Assembly (NCBI GenBank): GCA_015680685.1
Contig: MNCI01016519.1
Location: 318,802-382,801 of the forward strand
Direction: 5' to 3'
DNA length: 64,000 bases
DNA from: Gnetum montanum
Lineage: Eukaryota > Streptophyta > Gnetopsida > Gnetales > Gnetaceae
Part shown: piece by piece, positions 1 to 11,677 of the stretch
How the letters are laid out: every line of letters begins with the position of its first letter
How positions within the stretch are numbered: position 1 is the first letter of the stretch
Notes under the pieces: generated by a model
Told to the model about the DNA's origin: nothing
Databases searched by the model: none
What the model saw: only the letters and a program-made list of their open reading frames with translations
Program-made: the position numbers and the translations under genes

Positions 1-950
1 CACATCAACCGCATAAGGCTACAAAGAAAGAAAGAAAATGATCAACGAGAAAGTGTAACTTGATTTATAGAGTCCTTACAATAAGCCTTAATACAACCAA
101 TACATACAAATGATAATACAATGAAGTAAAAATACAAAATCTCTTTTAGTAGCCTTGGGTATATTTAATAATAAATAATACTTGCACATTTTCCAAGAAT
201 TACACTTCATCTTATACCCTTTATGTTTCCAAAAAAATCTTCAAAATTTGTGTAATGCTTATTAAATAGCTAGTTTGGATGTCTACTTCAAGGATGAGAT
301 GTCCAACTACAACCATCCTCAATGCAAGCAAGATGTCTACCTCAAAGTCGAGATGTCTATAGTGATACATCTATCCTAAGATGTCTATTCTACAAGTTAG
401 AGGTCTTCTATCAACTTGAAACATCTACTCTACTTGCACACTTTGAGATCTAGAACATCCTCATTTGGTTCGTAGACTCTATTTCCATCCATGTTCACAT
501 CTTATTCACGTTAGTCTTCATTTCATTATTGTAGTTCTCATTCCTAAAGTCTTGGTTCTTTGAGCTCTTGTTCTAAAGTCTTAAATCTCCATGTGAATTC
601 CTTGCTCATTATACTCTTTCATGGTCCTACAAGACTACAATCACATACACACATTCTACATTCTCCATTTTCTCTAAGGTTTTGACATAACAAAAGGTCA
701 ACACTTTTCATTGCTGAAATCTTCAACATGTGAACCACCAACACTCTTTACCTTGGTTGCTAACATTTGGCAACATATTTAGCATTTTTGGTTTCCACAC
801 ATTGGCACAAGTAAAATTTCCAATGTGTGGTTTGTAAGTCATGCTTTTACATACCAAAAATTATCAAAAGATTCCTAAAACAAGGTCATAGAGTAGGATT
901 TTTTATGAGAAATAAGCCAATTATTTCTACCTTTAAATTCTCATCAAATT
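1..950. other. AT-rich DNA, no gene recognised
   Basis: No coding frame with a recognisable motif. The stretch holds several loose copies of the word GATGTCT between about 280 and 430, also seen at 2215-2330 in the neighbouring copia LTR, so it may be a decayed part of the same element. I could not find an LTR boundary here. Confidence 0.4.
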
Positions 951-959
951 ACAATATTA

Positions 960-1576
960 ATTTTAACTACAAAGGCTTTTGCATAAATTTTCTTAAGGTT
1001 TTTCATTCCCTTTGTTGTTCTTCAAATTTTAAGATAAAAAAATCTCTAATTTCTTCCATGGTAGTAATTTTAGGTCTAAATTCAGGTTCCAAGGTTCTTA
1101 TCATTTGCATAATAACTTTACTTTTAGGTAGAAACTTCCCAATTTCTCTAATGACTACTACTATATCATTAGCTCTAAAAATATAATCAATGATTCTTTC
1201 CCCTTCCTTTATTTTGAGCTTATCATATTCCCTTATAGGTAGTTTCTACTACTTTCCAAATTTCTTTTGCAGTTTTACATCTAGCTATTCTATTAAACTT
1301 TGGTTTACTAAGAGCACAATGAAGATAATTTTTAGCTTTAGAATAAAATATAAATTTGCTCTTATCAATGTTAGACCACTTACCTCTAGGCTTGGAAGTA
1401 ATGATAGCTTCCCCTGAGCTTCCCTTCTTTCTTAATATTGGATAACAGTAATCTTCCAAGATAGATTGCTAGACATCAAACTCCATGAACTCAAATAATC
1501 CTTACATTCGAGCTTTCCAGTATGCAAAGTTGATTCCATCAAACATTGATAGCTTACTGTAAAATGATCCCTCCAT
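960..1576 (-). pseudogene. Ty1/copia gag fragment
   Basis: Minus-strand reading frame starting at the ATG at 1576, about 40 bases downstream of a primer-binding site. The start region contains MFDGINFAYWKARM, the usual opening of plant copia Gag (FxGxNYxxWxxRM). Further on come ARCKTAKEIWKVVETTYKGI and EGERIIDYIFRAND, matching the CxSAKEIWD...YEG and GESIxDMFxRF blocks of the UBN2-type Gag domain. The frame has stops at about 1502, 1470 and 1223 and is readable to about 960. No zinc knuckle, protease, integrase or RT of this element is visible to the left, so it is truncated or leaves the window. Gag would form the cytoplasmic virus-like particle. Family assignment is firm; the lineage within copia is not. 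Confidence 0.75.
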
Positions 1577-1617
1577 TTTTTCCTCTTGAGTTATTACACT
1601 CACACCGAGAGTACCAA

Positions 1618-1630
1618 GGCTCTGATACCA
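1618..1630 (-). other. Primer-binding site (initiator tRNA-Met) of the copia element
   Basis: The minus strand reads TGGTATCAGAGCC, the classic plant initiator-tRNA-Met complement, two bases inside the LTR end. It fixes the element's orientation and the inner LTR border at 1633. Confidence 0.85.
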
Positions 1631-1632
1631 CT

Positions 1633-2340
1633 TGAAGATTGAGAACTTAGAGGGAAGGTGAATAAATTCATATAAACAATACCCAATTTTGAACACATGA
1701 TTTTACATGGTTCCCTAACTTGGGTACATCCACACTTGGAGGATACAATTTGTACACACCTCCGAACTTTGTTTCATCAAAAATGTGGTTTTAAGGATAC
1801 CACAACCTTTATAAGTTAAGCTTTCAAGCTCACCAAGGGATGCTTTCTCTCAAGAAACCCATCTAACCCCTTATGATCCCCACAAATTATTAAGATTTAT
1901 ACAGGATACCTTCCCTAAAGAAGCTCATCTAATCCCAAAAGGGCTTTCATCAAAAATGGAAACAAAAATCATAGAAGAATGGAGCTAACTCCTCTAATTC
2001 CTTGCTTTGGAGCATACTTGAAATACAACAAAAGAAAGAAGAATTAAGATAGAGAACTGAGCATTTAATGTATGCAATATTCTTGTTTAGTTTCTTATTA
2101 AAGGCTTACTTTCTCCTCTTACATATTTCCTTCCTTTATGACCTTGTTCCATCCATCTACCCTTCGTAATCCCTTCAATAGCTAGAAATGACTACTCAAT
2201 ACATCTTCTACAAGGCCTGAGACATGGTACTAAGTTTGCTAGTTGGTAGGGAAGATGTCTTGTTTTGGCTTGAGATGTCTTGGAAAGGGAATAGATGCTT
2301 TCTTGGTAGGTAAGACATCTTGGAGGAGATTTCTTATCTC
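1633..2340 (-). mobile_element. Copia 5' LTR, outer border not found
   Basis: The inner border is at 1633, where the plus strand reads TGAAGATTGAG (the complement of an LTR end in ...CTTCA) next to the primer-binding site. Repeated GATGTCT words at 2215-2330 would lie in U3. I could not find the matching second LTR or the outer end, so the right coordinate is only a lower estimate. Confidence 0.5.
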
Positions 2341-5300
2341 TAGAAAAATGATGAGTCTTATCTATGAGCTAACTTAGTAAGTTTCCTTGATGATCCCCTT
2401 TTTACATTAAATTAGGTTTGGAATAGTTTTTGGAAATACTTCATAGAGTTAATTTTTGGCTCTATTATGCCACTGGAAAATGTATTTGAAGAATTAAGTC
2501 AAATTCAAATCAATCCCTTTTTCTTGAAATAAAAGGGTTTCTTTTTACACTCAACTCTTTTTTAAAATGCTAATCTTGTATTAAGATGAAACTAGTTTTA
2601 AAGCTCCATGAATCCATTTTCAACAATCTCATCTTAACTAGCAAATAGAAAGAGTGTATGCTTAAGCTAGGACAAACTTGTACAAGTTCTATCTTTGATA
2701 GCTAATTCAATTGTTCCACATGATGTTAGATTTAATTCAAAACCCTAACTTCTTGAACTAACTAAATCTTCATGAGCTTATATGATCAACAAAGCAAAAT
2801 ATTTTGCAATTATTTACTTAGCTTTAAAACATTTTATCGCAAAAATAAATTTGATCACAATGACTTTAATCTTTATAGCATCTCTACTAAAACTTCTCCT
2901 AAGATTTACCTCCACTTAGGGCTCATTTTTCACACACAAATATGATGCAACAAATCTTAACTTAATCTCATTGTACAAGTATATTGATCTTTGAAAGTTG
3001 GAAGATATTATGTAAAGAGCTAATTACCCATTCTTTACTTAGTAGAGATTAAAGACATAGGTCCTATTCCATTAATGATGAAAATGTTACAACACCTACT
3101 CCATAGAGTAGGTGAACAAAATAAATTTTTAATACCTATGGTATGATGCCTGTATTTGTACTAGGATGCTTCTTGCTAAATGAAGTTAAAATTAGTACTG
3201 TAAGAAATTATTATATTGTAAATTAGGAAAGTAAATAGATTAATAGGATTGGATAATGATGTGTCTATAGTTTTAAATGTAGTGTAAGTTGTCTATGATG
3301 GCATGTCTACTTATAGATGAAGTTAAAAAATTAATATTATAAAAAATTATTATATTACAACAAATGGTAACAAGTAGATTTTTAGATCCTAAGGTGCTTT
3401 TTTAGTTTTGGAATTTCTATGATATGGGCTTTTAGAGATGTAGTTTCTCTCTCTATAGATCATATGAGATGTTGTGCTATGTGCTCTACAAGATGTGACA
3501 TGTACTTACAAGGATGCAAGGATGTGTTGCCTAATTCCAAATGATAGTGTATCTAATTATCTTAGAAATGGAATGTGTAACACATTCTTAACCTATATTA
3601 AGTTAGTAAGATGCTACTTGAACTAAATATTTAAAAAGGAAATGTATAAATAATGAAGTTGTAGCCTAGTGATAAGACTCTTCATTTGGAAGCTCTAAGT
3701 TTTGGATTCAATTATAGTAGGTAATGTTTTAATTAAAGAAATCATAACATAAGAAAAATCACATGTAAATAGTAATTTTAAAGCATCATGAACATTGATA
3801 CTTGGATTAAAAATTGAAATAAAATTATACTAGGCCATCTAAACTAGGCATATTACAAAGTGTTTATGTTTAAATGAGATGTAGTGCTACTCTTTGTAAT
3901 GTGGCACTTGGATTGTAAATAGATGTTATGATGTCTACTCTTTTTGATGTGACATCTATTTGTTATTAAGAAAAGTTGTCATGTATTTTACCTAACTACT
4001 TGAGTTTTGACTACTTGAAACCTTGAGTGAAAAACCATGGTAGTTCTAAATGAATTGGGAAATACAAAATGATGATCATATTAAGCATTTTAAATACTTA
4101 TGTAGGAGATTGAAAAACTTCTCCAAACTTAAAAATAAAATTTATAAGAAAATTATTTGACCTTCAATCTATAAAGTCTTAAGTGGAAAGAAAATAATGT
4201 TTTCTCTAGTTTACATTGAAATTAGATTTGAACTTATGGTGGTTATCTCCCAAATCCCACATAAGATATCAAATTTATGATAACCAGCTAAAACTACAAG
4301 TTTAACCATTTTAAAAAATCAAACTTAGTTTTTCTTATTCACAAATGCAATGTTTAAATTATAGAGCAGATTTAATATTTCTTCATCGAATCTAATTTTT
4401 TTCTAGTGAATCTAATTTTTCTCTATTGGATTTGATCTCTCCTAAATTCCCCTATGGGGGATTCTAAATTACTAAATGATGGCAAAATTTCCACTTATGA
4501 TGTAGAAAATTCTTTTAATTTTGAGAATTTAGATTTACAAGCTAGTGAGAAATTTTGAAATGCCTTCTTCTATTGATGTTGATGCAATTAAGAAACTTGA
4601 TTTTGTTCACCTTGATGATGTATACAAGTCACTAATAGTTGATCTTACATCATGATATGTGTTCATTTAAGTTTTAAATTACCTTACTCATAATCAAAGT
4701 TTTCATTCACAATTAAATGATGTAATGCAAATACATGACATTCAAATCATTCATGATAAGTATTATTATCATCTTTTTTAGCTTGTCATGCTAGGAAATA
4801 CTTTCATGGTGAAGCACGCCATAGATATAGGGTTAATTATACATACACATGTAGTGTTGATATTTCATACATGGATTTTAGATTTTGATGTTGAATTTGA
4901 AGAATATTATAAAGTTCTAAATGTTATTGAGTTATTTAATCTTTCATTGATTTTCTAAAAGCTCAACAAGAAATGGATAGCCTTCTTAGTCTCATTAAGT
5001 ATACAGAATCTATTTCCATACCAAGTTCTTCTAAATGTTTTTTTTAATTTAAATAAATTTTTCTAACTGTAATTAAGAATTGGCATTACAAGTAGGCAAT
5101 AAGATTTATATTCAGCCAATGAAATATTATAATCTTCCTAATACTTGCAACTTTTTTCATCATGAAAGACATTTGTTTAATGCTTATCTATTTTGGCTCT
5201 AGAAAAAGATGTGAAGAAAATGAAAAAATGTGTTAAAATTGAGAATAGAAAAAAATAAAATTAAGTTAAAGATATGAAAATCCAATATAATATTAATGAT

Positions 5301-5505
5301 AAGAATGTTGAAGTAATAATAAAGAAACTAAAGAAGACAAATTTTTTTATGAATATTTCTTTAAAAGGAAGTATTGATAAATCCAAATAAACAGCCTGTA
5401 AGAAAACCTTTTTCTTATCTCATAATAATATTATTAACTCAAAAATAAAACCTTATATCAAGAACTACTGTAGTTCTAATGATAGAAAATCTTAATGTTA
5501 TTTGT
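2341..5505. other. Unassigned AT-rich DNA
   Basis: About 3.2 kb of very AT-rich sequence with no open frame carrying a motif I recognise and no clear LTR border. It may be decayed retrotransposon. It contains one weak tRNA-like head (separate entry). Confidence 0.4.
3660..3725 (+). repeat. Possible tRNA-derived SINE head
   Basis: TAGCCTAGTGATAAGA at 3662 resembles a pol III A box (TRGCNNAGTGG) and TTGGATTCAAT about 35 bases later loosely resembles a B box. The spacing fits a SINE head, but the B box is poor and no tail or target-site duplication was found. Confidence 0.25.
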
Positions 5506-6384
5506 TGATGAGTAGCAGAGAATTCCAATATTCAACCATACAAGTCACAAATGTTCATGCACGACTAGATCATAATCCATGGATAGACAATGTAAGATTA
5601 CTAGTGAGTTAATAAGAAGTTCGTGATCATTGTCTTCCCAATTAGAGTTAGTAAGGTGCAAAACATATGATTTAACTCTTAGTAAGATATATGATTAAAT
5701 GATGTGGTTGGCTCCTAAATGTTCTAAGTGTAAACATTGTGAAACTAAATGTAAATTCTATCCCTAAGTATAATGAAAATATAAAACTATTCTATCTTAT
5801 TAGTGATAAGTATCTGTTTTTGATTTTTTGTACATGTACTAAGCTAATATAATTGTTACTAGGATTACCAAGTAATTTTAATACTAAGCAAATTAAGCAA
5901 AGTCACTACTAGATTATTAAATAATTATACTTTTAACTCAAAACTAGTTGTACTCATTCCACCTTTACTAATGAACATCATAATATTAAATGACTTAGGA
6001 AATGTAAATGACATAGTAGAAGTAAACCACATAGAAAAGTAAATCTATTCTATGTCATATGCTACAATTACGAAGAACAATCTTGATATTTATTGCATTC
6101 ATGAATTGTGTCCAAGAACAATCCACTTGAATAAAGATGTTGTACAATGGTTAATCATCACACTATGGGCATTTATAACTAACTCTAACTTCAAGAAAAT
6201 AAATTACAAGAATTTCACTAAGCATTAGCTAAAAACTATTTTTGACACAATGGTGGACTTGTATTTACAAGCATGACCATATCCCACTATCTCATATTTA
6301 CAACATCATATATTAGGCTACAATATCACATCTATAATCTCATAGATACGATATCATTATCCTTAACAAAAATTGTTTCACTAT
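5506..6384 (-). mobile_element. 3' LTR of element E
   Basis: Starts TGATGAGTAGC... and ends ...TTTCACTA, next to TACCCCCACAACT, which is the complement of the polypurine tract TTGTGGGGGTA seen beside the same LTR border in B (29476) and D (41744). The body matches the other family LTRs, for example the block CCAACCATACAAATCACAAGTGTTCATGCA, seen here with changes. Confidence 0.8.
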
Positions 6385-9300
6385 ACCCCCACAACTAACT
6401 GAAAACTCATCCTCGAGTTTAAACAAAAGGAAGATAGACTTTATTACAAACCTGTGGGGTTATATTAACTCAACATCATGACATATATATATGACTTTCT
6501 TTAACTATGAATGTCACATCTTTATTCAAGTGGTATTGCAAAAATATCATGCAGTGCATGATTAACACATAACTACAATAAAATAAAATTTAATGTAGTC
6601 TCTTCATGTTCCTGGTGGTGGTGGCTCTACAATTAGATTTTTTAATTTTTCTTATGGCTTCTTAAACTGGTACTTATTTAGAAATGCTCTTAGCTTTTCC
6701 TCTTTAATTCTTGGATCATGCATTGTCTATGCTAATTTAGCAATATTTACAAGTATCAATGCTTCCCAAGGGCATGGCAGTTATGGAAACATATTATTGG
6801 CCTTAATGTACCATGCTACAAACTATGTTCTTTCTACCTCAAGGGCTTTGGCTCTCTTTCACAATTCTTAATAATTAGTTTTCTTCCAACCAAATTTACT
6901 ACAACATTCTTTTGTTCTTGATAACTACTTTTAACTACTTATAATTCAAAGTTTGTAATGTGATGTTTTCTTTTGGTCTTGGTAACTCATATTAACTGCT
7001 TACATTTCATAGTTTGCAATGTGATGTTTTCGCTATGTATGTTTCCTAGCTACAAATTATTTTTTATACATGAAACAGATAATAGTTGCTTGTTGCTTTA
7101 GTTTTATTCTTAGTCTACCTACTATCAACATGGCCCAAGTTACCATAGAGTAGATTTGCTAACCTTATGTATTTTGATAAATCTTCCATCTGCAAGTCCT
7201 TATATTCTAGCTCTACTTCATGGACAAGGGTCAAACTATCCAAGATGGATTGTCAATTGGGTGTTTGCTACATAATGAAACTAATCTTGGTCTTTATCAT
7301 TTGGATTTCTTTCTCATTAATCTACTTGTACATTCCCACTTAATCTCTGCAATGTTCCTTAAGCCTTTCACATTTCTTGGCCTCATTCTGCCATGCACTA
7401 ATTTCAATAGATGATTTTTTTTAACTGCAAATACTTCTTCCATTGATAGGATTTTATAATCATATGTCAACTATCTCATATTGAGGTTTACTTTAACAAA
7501 TTTCTCTCTTAGCTAATGAATACTTTCCTCAAGTATGTTTTTCTATTTTTAAATGTCTAATGAGATCTAATATTTTAGGCAACTTTGTCAACGCATCCCC
7601 ATCAATGAAGCCTCATTGATGCATCCCCGTTGATGCATATATGTCAATGAGGACGCATTGATGCATTAACTAGTAATGCATCTTAGATGCATTAACGTAG
7701 CCTTGTCAATGCATTCACATTGACACATACTCATCGACACATCCTCGTTGACATAGCTAAATGCATTAACATATCCTTATCTGCATAATGCCTATATTTT
7801 CCTATAAATATGTCAGCACCCATCATGTATTTGGCACCAGTTTATCAATAGTGTAGCCATAATCTTACAATTTTATTCTTTAATCCTAGAGAACAATTAG
7901 TGAGTGCCTACAGTGTGCATTTGACTTAGTTGTACGGTGTCTTATTTGAGTGGCATTGTACTTGGAGACATTCCATAAATGACAATAAGATCAAGATTGA
8001 TTATGATTCATTGCAACACTTTAATTTAGAATAGATTTACTTTAATGCAATTTATTTTCTATGTACATAATTAACATTTACATTTGCATGCATGTTAATT
8101 AATGGGTAGAATTAGCACCACCAATTTTGAGCGTAAACACATATTTGCTTGGTAATCCCAGCAACATTATTACTTGGTTCACCCAATATCATAACACTTA
8201 ATAATCAAAGCAATGGGTACATTAGTTCAAGATGTGTACAACAAGCTGGAAATGAACACTCATCACCCTTAGGATAGCTTAGGATTTATCTTCTTATTAT
8301 TAATTAGTTAAGATAATTAATTTTTACATGATTATTCAATTAGTTTAAGTGTCACACAAAATCAATAATCATATGCCTCATTTTATAGTAAATCATACAT
8401 GATAAAGCTACCACTATTCTAAGTGGGAAGATAATGACCTGTAATTACTACTTAATAATCTAGATGCCACACTAGTTCCATTGATAGAATTTGACTAAAT
8501 TGAACATGAACACTTGTGATTCATATGGTTGGATGTAGGGGATACTCACTGCTCATCAATGTCTATCAATCTTAAGTTTTCAATAATAATTCTCTTATTC
8601 TCCTCTTCGAATATAGTTATAGCATTAGCATGAGAGTATGTATAAACATCTACTACTGAATCATTCCACATCTCTTTCTCCTTATTCATCTTCATTTTTT
8701 TACTTAGTCATTAATTGATTCACTTACTCATTTCTAAATTTTACTAACTAGTCTAGTGAAATGGGTCATGTAGGGTTCTATCTTTTAGCTCTTAATGCAA
8801 CCAGTTCTTCTTGTAGCCTCTCCACTTCATTTTCTACACATTGCATCCTTATTTCCATCATGACCAACTCTGCTTTTGTAAATATTAGTTCAAATTGCAA
8901 TATAGTGATATCACTAGAGATATCAAAAAGATTCTACATGACTTTTCCTATTTGCAGTAGTCTTTCAAATGCATCCTCATGTTAAACAAGAGATATAATT
9001 TCTTTTTCTAATGTTTCGAGTAATGTCGATTCATCATTAGCTCTAGAAATATATACTAATGTCACAACTAGAACATTAAATAACTCTTTTAAATCATTAA
9101 TTCTTACCTCTACTACTCCTATTACATCTTAGTATTATAGTACCACTACAGTGGCTCCTTCACCGATTTCTAGCATCACCTAAAATGATGTAGTATTCCT
9201 AGATATCTATTATACCTAATCATCATTCTTTGTTACCTGCAAAGATATTTGATGACTAGTGGATCCTATGGATACTATAGGTCTACTTGAATTATCTCTC

Positions 9301-9882
9301 ACTCATTACATGCTTGAGACCTTCCTACTACCCAACCTAATTATTTCGGTAATTTTCTACAAGTAACTCATGAAAGGCCTATAGTGAGGTTGTTATAGAG
9401 CACTTGGTCCTTCTCGTTTTGCCACTGGGGTTGATCCACTAGGTCTTACTTTTTCTATTTCTATGATTAGAATGTTTACCACTAGTGTAGATCTTGCTGC
9501 AACCTTAGTGCCTATTGGTCTTTCTACTTAGTCCTTCTTAGGTAGCACTAGCTTAGAAATCTCTACATAGGAAGCATTTTGGCCTTTTCAAAAAACATCA
9601 TTTATGTAGCCCAAAGTTCATGTTTTCCTACATAACTTTATAATAATATAATAGCAAGGAAGAGTGGGTTTTCTTGTCTTCCTCTCTTCAAACCTTCTTT
9701 GCATTTCTAGAAGGAATAAATGGGTTATATTTGCTTGAAACTTTCCAATCAAGATAGCACTTCCTCTAGCAGCATAGACAGAAATTATGTTTATTCTCTT
9801 AGTTGGAAAATTATGATATGTTCCAATATTAAAGTAAATATTTACTATAGTGGATAATCCATTGTACTCTTTTTCTATAGTC
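6385..9882 (-). pseudogene. Element E ORF2 region, C-terminal part (broken)
   Basis: After the polypurine tract this stretch follows the 3' part of the ORF2 region of element B at nucleotide level: 6600-6800 corresponds to 29720-29980, including GGATCATGCATTGTCTATGC against GAATCATGCACCATCCACGT. Reading frames are destroyed by stops on the minus strand and no long open frame is left. It is interrupted by the solo LTR at 7558-8558 and cut at 9882 by the Tat element. The encoded protein would occupy the env position; in B it is largely helical. Function unknown. Confidence 0.55.
7558..8558 (+). mobile_element. Solo LTR of the E/B family, reverse orientation to E
   Basis: A 1,001-bp LTR whose U3 end is on the left (TAATGAG, a changed TGATGAG) and whose right end is ...GCTCATCA. 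Perfect 5-bp target-site duplication ATGTC at 7553-7557 and 8559-8563. U3 (7558-7802) holds many alternating copies of TTGATGCAT, TCATCGACAC and GATGAGG words, then a TATA box TATAAATA at 7803-7810. Read backwards, the right half matches the shared LTR body (CTTGTGATTCATATGGTTGG at 8513-8532). No internal domain, so it is the product of LTR-LTR recombination. Confidence 0.85.
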
Positions 9883-9887
9883 CCACA
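9883..9887. repeat. Left target-site duplication of the Tat element
   Basis: CCACA directly before the LTR. The same five bases follow the 3' LTR at 27374-27378. Confidence 0.9.
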
Positions 9888-10508
9888 TGAAACACCGTGA
9901 AAATTGTGAGTTGGCCTCAGGTGAAGATTCGCGATTCAAACAAAAGTACATGACAGAATTCCAGAAAGAAGAACAAGGCAGGGTAAGGCAAAGAGGCGCG
10001 CGGCATCAAGACTTTGGTTTCTTTTCCCAGATTTCTTATCTCACTATGTTTTCTGTCTTTACACTACAGTACGCAATGTAGCGTAATAACACTCAGCGTA
10101 ACATAGTCTGACATTAGAAGGTGGTTTACTTCAGTAGATTTGACGAAGCCTAAGGCCTAAGCAGCATAATATGCGACCTCTCGGGTATTCTGCTAAATCT
10201 TTTGTCCAAGGGCAGATTTACGCTCTATTACGCAAGGCAGCGTAACGAGCTTCGAAAATGTCAAAAGGATCCAAAGGAAGCGCAACAGGTCAAGTTACGC
10301 TCGTTACGCAACGCAGCGTACGCAGCATAACCCATCACCAAGTTAACCATTGTTTACGCTGCTCTATACTTGGCAGCTTGAACTAGCGTAAAGCAGCTTG
10401 AGTCCCTTGCTTGTGTGCTTTATTACGCTCTTGCACACGACGCAATGTGTACAAGCGTAACGTAGCCCAAAATCAACTGAGACATGCCCGATCCACGTTT
10501 GTCATCCA

Positions 10509-10542
10509 TACGCACAATATGCAGATGCGCGTATTGTGCGTA
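10509..10542. promoter_or_regulatory. Inverted repeat (hairpin) in LTR U3
   Basis: TACGCACAATATGC, loop AGATGC, GCGTATTGTGCGTA: 14-bp arms with one mismatch, 100 bp upstream of the TATA box. The 3' LTR copy (26450-26483) is a perfect 14-bp palindrome. Could be a protein-binding site or a hairpin. Confidence 0.7.
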
Positions 10543-10641
10543 ATCACAGATGTCAATACAAGGACAGCCAAGTCAACGATCTTTTGAAGAGTTTGAAACA
10601 CGTGTCATCATAGCCATGTCTTCTCCACGTATTGTCAAACC

Positions 10642-10649
10642 TATAAATA
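10642..10649 (+). promoter_or_regulatory. TATA box of the 5' LTR
   Basis: TATAAATA in the sequence CAAACCTATAAATATCCC, conserved in the 3' LTR at 26583. Transcription of the element probably starts about 30 bases downstream. Confidence 0.7.
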
Positions 10650-11440
10650 TCCCAGTTGGCGAAGAAAAAAGAGAACAGAAAAAAGGCAAGACCGAGACAG
10701 AGAGAGAGGGCAACATTTTTTTTTGGCAATCATTTGGCAGCACTATCTTTCCATAGAGACAGGAGACATTTTTGCTTGAGCATTGGCAGCAGGAGCGATT
10801 ACCCCTTTGGCGAAGACACAACTTTCTCCATTGGTGATCGTCAGCAGTTTCGAGCAAAGACTACCTAAGGCAAAAAGAGCAGATCAGAGATCAAGAGATC
10901 ATCTGGTATGGTTTGTGAGTTTCTATTGGTCAGAAGTAGTTGATCAATAGACGTCAGAACTTGACCTTCCTTGCATCCCATCTCTGGCCTACGAGGTAGA
11001 TCGGACTCCATTCTGTATTTCTGCTTAGACAGTTTTCCTTGTTATTTTGTGTCTGTTTTACACAAGGCAATCGGGGTCTCCCCAATGTAATGTGATATAC
11101 AAAATATTCATTTTTCGAGTCAAAGCCATAGATCTTGAAACCACGCGTTTCTCTCGTGTCTGATTCCTTTTACCATGTTAGCGTTATCATCGTTATAATT
11201 CATCTGCATTGTTTTTCTCTCATTTTGCGACCCATCGAATCAAATCGTTCCATGCAACATCCATAATCTCCATCGGTTTACTGATTTAGTAAGTCCCTGT
11301 CTGATCGACAAGACCATTCAAGGCACTGCGCATTCATTTTCTTTTCCAGCACAGCCCTCACACGGATCCGTGGTTAAGACTGTGTACACGGATTTTGTTT
11401 GGTATTCCAGCTGCCAACATTTTCCGTCGTTACAGTTTTC

Positions 11441-11458
11441 TGGCGCTAGAAGGAGGGC
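11441..11458 (+). other. Candidate primer-binding site of the Tat element
   Basis: TGGCGCTAGAAGGAGGGC lies six bases inside the 5' LTR and starts with the TGG expected opposite a tRNA 3' CCA. I cannot name the tRNA with confidence. Confidence 0.5.
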
Positions 11459-11677
11459 TTAGGCTCCGATCCGTATTTTTCGGGTAGCCCTATTAGCGAT
11501 TTATACCCAAAAACATAAACGTAATACCTCTAGGGAAGTTTACGGCAAATCATGTGGTATAGATCGGTCACAGGAACGATTCCTTGGGAATCCTACGGGG
11601 TAGAAAAGCCTATTCGCGATCTTTTTGTTAGCCATGATTTAGATCCAGTCATACGTTGTCATCAATATACTTGATCA

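Larger units (their letters stand above)
9888..11434 (+). mobile_element. 5' LTR of the Tat element
   Basis: Begins TGAAACACCGTG and ends CGTCGTTACA. U3 runs to about 10670 and contains at least 12 exact TTACGC/GCGTAA hexamers between 10079 and 10545, a 14-bp inverted repeat (10509-10542) and a TATA box at 10642. Against the 3' LTR I count about 40 differences in the first 600 bases, nearly all transitions, and fewer afterwards. Confidence 0.93.
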
